Origin: Gp6-AA45 sp035652075
GTDB taxonomy: Bacteria > Acidobacteriota > Vicinamibacteria > Vicinamibacterales > CAVVIG01
Direction of reading: 5' to 3'
Length of the DNA stretch: 64,000 bases
NCBI GenBank assembly: GCA_035652075.1
Contig: DASREL010000116.1
Coordinates: 1-64,000, forward strand
A program made the translations under genes and the position numbers. Each line of letters begins with the position of its first letter. Position 1 is the first letter of the stretch. A model generated the notes under the pieces. That model saw only the letters and a program-made list of their open reading frames with translations, had not been told where the DNA came from and did no database searches. Below, piece after piece: positions 57,981 through 64,000 of the stretch.

Positions 57981-59792
57981 GTCTTTCTTCGGCCGCATGT
58001 TGCTCGCGAGGATCCGCTTCCGCAAGCGGATGCTGCCCGGCGTGACTTCGACGAGCTCGTCGTCGTTGATGAACTCGATCGCCTGTTCCAGTCCGAGCTT
58101 GCGCGGCGGAATCAGGCGGATCGCTTCGTCCGCCGTCGACGCGCGCATGTTCGTCTGCTTCTTCTCTTTCGTGACGTTGACGTCCATGTCGTTCGGCCGT
58201 GAGTTCTCGCCGATGATCATGCCTTCGTAGACCTGCGTCGCCGGCTCGATGAAGATCTCGCCGCGATCCTGCAGGTTGAAGATCGCGTACGACGTCGCGG
58301 GACCGGAACGGTCGGCGACGAGCGCGCCGTTCGCGCGCGCGGGAATCACGCCGTGCCACGGCTCCCAGCTCGAGAAGATGTGGTTCATGATGCCGGTGCC
58401 CTTCGTGTCGGTCATGAACTGCGACCGGAAGCCGATCAGCCCGCGCGCCGGAATGCGGAACTCGAGGCGCACGCGTCCGCTGCCGTTGTTGACCATCTTC
58501 GACATCACGCCCTTGCGTTCGCCGACCTGCGCGATGACGACGCCCTGGTGATCTTCGGGCACGTCGATGACCAGCTCTTCGACCGGCTCCATGATCTGCC
58601 CGTTGATCTCTTTCGTGACGATGTCCGGCCGCGACACCTGGAGCTCGTAGCCCTCGCGCCGCATCATCTCGATCAGGATCGAGAGCTGCAGCTCGCCGCG
58701 GCCGATGACCTTCATCTGCTCCGGCGAATCGGTCGGCTCCACGCGAATCGACACGTTGCCGAGCAGCTCGCGATCGAGGCGGTCCTTCAGCTGCCGCGAC
58801 GTGACGTACTGCCCTTCGCGTCCGGCCATCGGCGACGTGTTGACGCCGAAGATCATCGACACCGTCGGCTCGTCGATGGCGATCGGCGGAATCGCGTTGC
58901 GATGCTCGGCGTCCGCGATCGTCTCGCCGATCGTGATGTCCTCGATGCCCGCGACGCACACGATGTCGCCGGCGGCCGCTTCGGTGACGTCGACGCGTTT
59001 CAGTCCGTCGAACGCAAACAGCTTCGTGACCTTCGTTTCCTGCACCGCCTCGTTCAACTTGCAGACGGCGACCATGTCGCCGATTTTGATCCGGCCGTTG
59101 AAGATGCGGCCGATGGCGATGCGTCCGAGGTAGTCGCTCGAGTCGAGGTTGGCGACGAGCAGCTGCAGCGGCGCGTCCGGATTCCCCTTCGGCGGCGGCA
59201 CGTGGTCGACGACCGCGTCGAACAGCGGACGGAGATCCTCGCCCGGCTGGTCGGAGGCACGGCTCGCGGTGCCGATCCTCGCGTTCGTGTAGAGGACGGG
59301 AAAATCGAGCTGCTCCTCGTTCGCGTCGAGGTCGATGAACAGGTCGTAGATTTCGTTGAGCACTTCCTGCGGCCGCGCGTCGGGACGGTCGATCTTGTTG
59401 ATGACGACGATCGGCGGCAGCCGGCGCTCGAGCGCCTTGCGCAGCACGAACCGCGTCTGCGGCAGCGGACCTTCGGACGCGTCGACCAGCAGCATCACGC
59501 CATCGACCATCGACAGCGTCCGCTCGACTTCCCCGCCGAAGTCGGCGTGGCCCGGCGTGTCGACGATGTTAATCAGCAGGTCTTTGTAGTGGACGGCGGT
59601 GTTCTTCGCGAGAATCGTGATGCCGCGCTCGCGTTCGAGATCGGTGTTGTCCATCGCGCGTTCGGCGACGCGCTCGTTCGCGCGAAACGTTCCGCTCTGA
59701 TGCAGCAGGGCATCGACGAGCGTGGTCTTCCCGTGATCGACGTGAGCAATGATGGCGACGTTGCGCCGGAGCGGATTTGCGACCGAAGGCAT
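57972..59792 (-). CDS. typA: Ribosome-associated GTPase TypA/BipA
   Basis: 606 aa translational GTPase. G1 is AHVDHGKTT (16-24), G2 ERGITI, G3 DTPGHADF, G4 NKID. The beta-barrel, EF-G III-like and V-like domains and the C-terminal BipA domain (GRGELQLSILIEMMRREGYEL, RARANGALV-type) follow in normal order and length. TypA binds ribosomes near the A site and helps large-subunit assembly in cold or stress. The ATG at 59792 is 9 nt after the stop of the TPR lipoprotein gene upstream, so both may share a transcript. Confidence 0.96.
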   Translation of the reverse strand: MPSVANPLRRNVAIIAHVDHGKTTLVDALLHQSGTFRANERVAERAMDNTDLERERGITILAKNTAVHYKDLLINIVDTPGHADFGGEVERTLSMVDGVMLLVDASEGPLPQTRFVLRKALERRLPPIVVINKIDRPDARPQEVLNEIYDLFIDLDANEEQLDFPVLYTNARIGTASRASDQPGEDLRPLFDAVVDHVPPPKGNPDAPLQLLVANLDSSDYLGRIAIGRIFNGRIKIGDMVAVCKLNEAVQETKVTKLFAFDGLKRVDVTEAAAGDIVCVAGIEDITIGETIADAEHRNAIPPIAIDEPTVSMIFGVNTSPMAGREGQYVTSRQLKDRLDRELLGNVSIRVEPTDSPEQMKVIGRGELQLSILIEMMRREGYELQVSRPDIVTKEINGQIMEPVEELVIDVPEDHQGVVIAQVGERKGVMSKMVNNGSGRVRLEFRIPARGLIGFRSQFMTDTKGTGIMNHIFSSWEPWHGVIPARANGALVADRSGPATSYAIFNLQDRGEIFIEPATQVYEGMIIGENSRPNDMDVNVTKEKKQTNMRASTADEAIRLIPPRKLGLEQAIEFINDDELVEVTPGSIRLRKRILASNMRPKKDRD

Positions 59793-59801
59793 CCCTCCAG
59801 T

Positions 59802-61364
59802 CTATCGCAGGTCGTTGTCGCGTGAGATACGTGACAGGATCTCTTTCGCGCGCGCGCCGAACTGTTCGTCGTCGGCCACCTTCTCGGCGAACTGCCGCGC
59901 TTCGTCGCTCTTCTTCAGGCTGAAGTAACCGACGGCGCAGTCGTACCACGACGTCGCCATCCGCCGGCGGCCCTCGGCGATTTCCTGCTCGCGTCTGGCG
60001 ATCTGTTTCGCTTTGCGATCCTCGCGGAGATCGGACCCGCGGATCTGCTCGATCTCGCCTTTGAGTTCGGCTTCGTGATTCTCGAGGCACGTGGCCGCGG
60101 ACGACAGCACGTCCACGGTGTCGGTCCACTGCGCCTGCTCGGCGTGGATCACGCCGCGATAGAAGCGCGTTTCGCAGTCGAAGGGGTTCCGTTCGAGCGA
60201 GGTCTTGAAGCGCGTGATCGCCGTCTCGGGCTGATGACGCTGATACGCGATGAGCCCGGCCAGCTTGGGAATCTGCGCGTTGATCGACGACTTCTCCGCC
60301 AGCTCCACGTCGTCCCACGCCGCGTCGTAGCGCGCGAGCTGAAACTCGTCGTAGGCGCGCCAGTAGCGCGCGTCGCCGATGTACCAGTGCTCCTCGAGCA
60401 GCCGATCGGCGGTCGCAATGCCCTCTTCGTATTTGCCGAGATACGTCTGCGCTTTGACGAGGCCGAGGAGCGCGTTTCCCGAATGCGGGTCGTAGGTCAG
60501 CGTCTCGTCGTAGAGCGTTCGCGCGCGCGCGAAGTCTTCCGCCGTCATGGCTACGCCTGCCATCGTGAGCGTCAACGCCGGCCACTGCGGGTGCCACGCG
60601 TACGCGCGCTGATACTGTTCTTCGGCCTCGTCGAGTTTCGGCCTCGGCCGAGCGCCCTGCAGCTCGGCGCCAAGCGCAAAAGTGATCTCGACGAAGCGCG
60701 GATCCTTCTCGAGCAGCGGTTTGAGTGTCCCGCTCTCGATCTGGCGGCAGAGCGATTCGCGATAAACGATCAACGGCGCGCCGGCGAAGGCGTCGACGTT
60801 CGCGAACAGCTCTTCACGCGGCGTATTGCGGGTGTCGATCGAGTCGCATCCGAGCGAGAGCAGCGTGTAGGCCGCCGCTTCGTCGTAGCGCGAGCTGTCG
60901 CGCAGCAGCGCCAGCCACGCGCCGCGGTTTGTTCGGAGACGCTGCATCCGTTGAAGGTCGAGGTCGCTGCGGGGCGGCCCGCCGGTTCCGGCGCCGTTGC
61001 CGGGCAGCGCGTCGATGATGTCGAGAATCGTCGGCAGCCACCGTGGAACGGTCGGTTGCGTCGCCAGGGCTCGTGCCTTCTCGAGATAGCCCTCGTCGAC
61101 CATCCCGAGCTCGCGCTGGCGAAGGGCGATCAAGGCGGCTGCACGGATAGCGCCAGCTGTCGCAGCGTCCGCCGCGTCGGGTTCTGCGCGTAACTCGTCG
61201 AACCGACGATACGCGCCGACCAGGCAATCGAGGCAGCCGGCGCGGACCTCCGCGTCGACCGCTGCCAGCCTGTCCGCTGCCGACATCCGCGGCCGGACCA
61301 CCGGCGGCCGGGACGAACACGCCGCCAGCATCGCCACGCCGACACACGCTGCCCATCGCCGCAT
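59802..61364 (-). CDS. TPR-repeat lipoprotein
   Basis: 520 aa from ATG 61364. The signal peptide MRRWAACVGVAMLAACSS ends in a lipobox LAAC, so the protein should be lipidated at Cys16 and attached to a membrane. An early pair of Cys in GCLDCLVG (about 43-47) follows. TPR-like helix pairs occupy about 190-500 (LDEAEEQYQRAYAWHPQWPALTLT, ARTLYDETLTYDPHSGNALLGLVKAQTYLGKYEEGIATADRLL, FKTSLERNPFDCETRFYRGVI). A scaffold role in the cell envelope is likely. It is divergent from the GT-C gene with 47 nt between starts. Confidence 0.83.
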   Translation of the reverse strand: MRRWAACVGVAMLAACSSRPPVVRPRMSAADRLAAVDAEVRAGCLDCLVGAYRRFDELRAEPDAADAATAGAIRAAALIALRQRELGMVDEGYLEKARALATQPTVPRWLPTILDIIDALPGNGAGTGGPPRSDLDLQRMQRLRTNRGAWLALLRDSSRYDEAAAYTLLSLGCDSIDTRNTPREELFANVDAFAGAPLIVYRESLCRQIESGTLKPLLEKDPRFVEITFALGAELQGARPRPKLDEAEEQYQRAYAWHPQWPALTLTMAGVAMTAEDFARARTLYDETLTYDPHSGNALLGLVKAQTYLGKYEEGIATADRLLEEHWYIGDARYWRAYDEFQLARYDAAWDDVELAEKSSINAQIPKLAGLIAYQRHQPETAITRFKTSLERNPFDCETRFYRGVIHAEQAQWTDTVDVLSSAATCLENHEAELKGEIEQIRGSDLREDRKAKQIARREQEIAEGRRRMATSWYDCAVGYFSLKKSDEARQFAEKVADDEQFGARAKEILSRISRDNDLR

Positions 61365-61411
61365 GCTGGACTTAGACACCGCAGAGCGGTGCGTGGTGCT
61401 ATAAGTGCGAG

Positions 61412-62998
61412 GTGCGCCGTGCACTGATCGCTCTTCTCCTGTTCGCCGGTTTGAGCATCGTCCACACCTGGCCGCTGGCGTCAGCTCCAGCGACGCTCTC
61501 CAGAAACGATAGTCCAGATACCGTCCTCAACGAGTGGATTCTGGCGTGGGACGCCCATCAAGCGGTCCACGATCCGGCGCATTTCTTCGACGCCAACATC
61601 TTCTATCCCGACCGGCACACGCTGGCGTACTCCGAATATCTGATCGGACCGGCGATCATGGGGGCGCCGCTGCTCTGGCTCGGCGCGTCGCCGGTGCTCG
61701 TCTACAACCTGTTGCTGCTCGCGGGACTGACGCTGATGGCGTGGGCGACGTGGTGCGTCATCACCCGGTGGACCGGCGACTGGCTCGCCGGCCTCGTCGC
61801 CGGATCCATCGTCGGCTTCAACGCGCACACGCTCACGCGGATGCCCCACCTCCAGGCGCTGCACTTCGAGTTCTTTCTGGTGGCGCTCGTGGCGTTCGAT
61901 CTGATCCTGAGCGGCGATCGCCGGCGCGCGCCACTCCTGCTCGCGATCGCCTTCGCGCTGCAGGGTCTGACGTCGTACTACGCGCTGGTGATGCAAACGA
62001 TCGCCCTGGTCGTCGCCCTCGCCGTGCGATTGGCGTCAGAAGGTAGCCCGGCACCGACGGATCGCCGCCGCGTATTCGCCCAGCTCGCCATCGCCGCCGG
62101 GATCGCGCTTGTCCTGATGCTGCCCTTTCTGCTCATGTATCACCAACTCGGAGAGGTGCGTGACATCGAGGAGGTCGCGCTCAATTCCGCCACGTGGCGC
62201 GAGTACCTGAACACGCCGGCGCGGATCTACGCGTCGTGGAGTCCGCGCTTCTGGGGCGGACCGACCGCGCTCTTTCCCGGTTTCATCGCGCTGGCGCTGA
62301 GCGTCGTGTCGCTGGTCAACGGCACGGTTGTCAAAGACGTGCGCGCGCGCATGATCGCCGCGTTCGGACTTGCCGCGGTCGCGCTCTCGTGCGGGGCGGC
62401 GCTGCCGGGATACGCCTGGCTCTACCGCGTGTTCGTACCGTTGCAAGGGATCCGCAACATCTCACGTTTCGGATTCCTCGCCATCGTGTCGGCAGGCCTG
62501 CTCTCGGGATTTACCGTCGCCCGACTGCGGCGCGCGTGGGTCACCGTCGCGCTGGTCGTCTTCGTCAACGTCGAAGCCTTCTCGGCGCCGATCGCGTACA
62601 CGCGAGCAGCCCCGATTCCGCGTCTTGCAGCCCAACTGCGCGATCCGAACGCCGTCGTCGCGCATTTTCCGTTCTTCGATCCGTTCCGCGTGTTCCACAA
62701 CGCCGACTACATGTTGGAATCGACCGCCAATTGGCGGCCGATGCTGAACGGCTACAGCGGGATCGTGCCCAACAGCTACGAAGCACACGCGCGCGAGCTC
62801 GCGCACTTTCCTGACGATGGATCGATCGCGGCGTTGCGCCGCTACGGCGTGACACATGTCTGGGTCCACGACAAGCTGCTGCGCGATTGGACCGACAACG
62901 AAACCGCTGACGCCGTTCGGACGCAACGCGGCCTGCAGTTGCTCGCTGAAGAGGGAGACTTGAAGCTGTACCGGGTCAGAAGATCGGACGAAGAGTGA
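61412..62998 (+). CDS. Polytopic membrane protein, GT-C glycosyltransferase-like
   Basis: 528 aa from GTG 61412 with about 10-11 membrane helices. The first periplasmic loop contains SRNDSPDTVLNEWILAWDAH, with acidic residues as expected at a GT-C catalytic site, and a soluble C-terminal part (about 410-528: FPFFDPFRVFHNADYMLESTANWRPMLNGYSG). This matches the bacterial DUF2079/YfhO-like families that transfer sugars from lipid carriers on the periplasmic side. The exact donor is unknown. Its last 23 bases overlap the convergent gene. Confidence 0.78.
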   Translation: MRRALIALLLFAGLSIVHTWPLASAPATLSRNDSPDTVLNEWILAWDAHQAVHDPAHFFDANIFYPDRHTLAYSEYLIGPAIMGAPLLWLGASPVLVYNLLLLAGLTLMAWATWCVITRWTGDWLAGLVAGSIVGFNAHTLTRMPHLQALHFEFFLVALVAFDLILSGDRRRAPLLLAIAFALQGLTSYYALVMQTIALVVALAVRLASEGSPAPTDRRRVFAQLAIAAGIALVLMLPFLLMYHQLGEVRDIEEVALNSATWREYLNTPARIYASWSPRFWGGPTALFPGFIALALSVVSLVNGTVVKDVRARMIAAFGLAAVALSCGAALPGYAWLYRVFVPLQGIRNISRFGFLAIVSAGLLSGFTVARLRRAWVTVALVVFVNVEAFSAPIAYTRAAPIPRLAAQLRDPNAVVAHFPFFDPFRVFHNADYMLESTANWRPMLNGYSGIVPNSYEAHARELAHFPDDGSIAALRRYGVTHVWVHDKLLRDWTDNETADAVRTQRGLQLLAEEGDLKLYRVRRSDEE

Positions 62999-64000
62999 CG
63001 AACATCGCCAGCGCGATCGGATACATGATCGCGAACGCGATCGCGACCGTCGTCGAGACGACGCGAGATTGGGCAGCAATCCAGATGAAGAACGGAAACA
63101 GCACCGAACAGTAGCGCCCCATCCCCTCGAACACGCCCGACGACAACGGCAACCAGAGGTTCGCGACCATGAACAGGCCGTACGCGAGCCCGAACCGCAT
63201 CCACACAAACGGAATCGAGACAATGAAGATGATGGCGCAGAGTCCGTACAGCGTGTCGTAGAGCGCCATCGGGTCGGTGCGGAAGTAGTGACGCGGCTCG
63301 GTGACGAGCTTCGTCGCCAGCTGCCACGGCGCCGTCCACGGCGCGCTGCCAGGATGGTAATTCCACCGGCTGATCGACGACGCCCATTCGAACGCGTTGC
63401 CGCTCAGATGGTAGACATAGAGCGAGTAGGCACCGACACCGGCACCGACCAGCGCGAGCCCGGCCAGCGCGATGGGCCACTCGCGCGGCCTCGACTTCTT
63501 CCACGCGATCCACACGAGCGACGGCCCCATCAACACGCCGTTCACGCGCGTCGCCGTCGTCAACGCACCGGCGACGCCGCCGGCGATCCACTGCTGCGTC
63601 CGGAAGCAGTAGAACGTCAGCAGCGTCAGCAGAAAGAAGACTGACTCGGTGTACGGCATGCCGAAGAAGAACGAGAACGGAAACAGCGCCGTCAGCAGGA
63701 CCGCTCGTTCGGCCCCGCGCTCGTCGAGATCCAGCCGCGCGAGGCGATACAACACGATCATCGCGCCGGCGAATGCGATCCACGACACGACGATCAATCC
63801 GAGATAAATGCCCGGCTGAGTGGCGCCGAAGATCTTGCCGACGTAACCAGCGAGAAATGGATACAGCGGAAAGTAGGCGATCTTGCCGGGTTTGCCGATC
63901 CCTGCGGACGGTCCGCCCGGCACGAACCAGTATCCGAACCGCGCGATCTGGTAATACCATCCCGCGTCGTATCGCGTGAACTGATCCCAGAACGCATTCG
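62976..64000 (-). CDS. PIG-V-like mannosyltransferase family membrane protein, 5' end outside window
   Basis: About 341 C-terminal residues are visible; the frame continues through the window edge (AFWDQFTRYDAGWYYQIARFGYWF), so the start is outside. The segment RYDAGWYYQIARFGY is the acid-containing first loop characteristic of PIG-V-type mannosyltransferases. About eight membrane helices follow, with FFGMPYTESVFFLLTL and TRVNGVLMGP typical of the family. It would use a polyprenyl-phosphate mannose donor on the periplasmic face; the acceptor is unknown. Convergent with the GT-C gene. Confidence 0.85.
   Translation of the reverse strand, partial: NAFWDQFTRYDAGWYYQIARFGYWFVPGGPSAGIGKPGKIAYFPLYPFLAGYVGKIFGATQPGIYLGLIVVSWIAFAGAMIVLYRLARLDLDERGAERAVLLTALFPFSFFFGMPYTESVFFLLTLLTFYCFRTQQWIAGGVAGALTTATRVNGVLMGPSLVWIAWKKSRPREWPIALAGLALVGAGVGAYSLYVYHLSGNAFEWASSISRWNYHPGSAPWTAPWQLATKLVTEPRHYFRTDPMALYDTLYGLCAIIFIVSIPFVWMRFGLAYGLFMVANLWLPLSSGVFEGMGRYCSVLFPFFIWIAAQSRVVSTTVAIAFAIMYPIALAMFVTLRPIF

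Noticed and set aside
1..64000. Insertion sequences, integrases or prophage genes
   Set aside because: No transposase, integrase or phage structural gene is recognisable on either strand.

Overview
The window looks like chromosomal DNA from a high-GC (about 65% by eye) Acidobacteriota, most likely Vicinamibacteria. This rests on family content: a PadR regulator coupled to a large duplicated FtsX/MacB-type permease, a TonB receptor with an N-terminal carboxypeptidase-regulatory-like domain, an Acidobacteria-style VWA protein, several periplasmic PQQ dehydrogenases and secreted NHL propellers. Lineage is inferred, not proven. I see no rRNA, phage, insertion sequence or CRISPR array. One tRNA (Leu-CAA) is present.

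Layout. 1-8 kb: a DinB-like protein (cut by the window edge), a methyltransferase, a fused homocysteine methyltransferase/MTHFR, a Kir-type K+ channel and a 1244-aa hybrid histidine kinase just upstream of the channel. 8-15 kb: a Tat-exported hydrolase divergent from a PAL-like propeller, a cytochrome c, an AlkZ/YcaQ-like glycosylase, unknown secreted and membrane proteins, a phosphoesterase and an isolated nuoI. 15-20 kb: LytS/LytR-type two-component pair, signal peptidase I, a CDF transporter and a RibD-C protein. 20-31 kb: ADOP permease with PadR, glutaminyl cyclase/moaC/rex, OPT transporter, Big_5 protein, VWA protein, plsC and carD. 32-37 kb: tRNA-Leu, a probable selenoprotein methyltransferase coupled to gamma-glutamyltransferase, a response regulator and an ECF sigma with a glyoxalase-fold partner. 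37-57 kb: a secreted redox block holding a heme/copper monooxygenase of the peptidylglycine-hydroxylating (PHM) type, TPR protein, TonB receptor, three PAL-like propellers, a matrixin protease, cytochrome c and three PQQ dehydrogenases. 57-64 kb: methyltransferase, typA, TPR lipoprotein and two GT-C type membrane proteins.

Most notable. (1) The methyltransferase at 32700-33401 has two adjacent in-frame TGA codons followed at canonical distance by a perfect 7-bp hairpin with a GGUCG loop, the layout of a bacterial SECIS. This predicts a Sec-Sec protein whose stop overlaps the start of ggt. (2) The window encodes separated relatives of both halves of peptide-amidating monooxygenase: one PHM-like protein and four PAL-like proteins with most zinc and catalytic residues kept. 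(3) Short-period degenerate repeats, often as inverted arms, sit at gene borders and often supply stop codons. Every convergent gene pair either abuts/overlaps (6 pairs) or is separated by such a repeat (5 pairs). Related repeats lie in frame inside a sigma-factor linker and several signal peptides.
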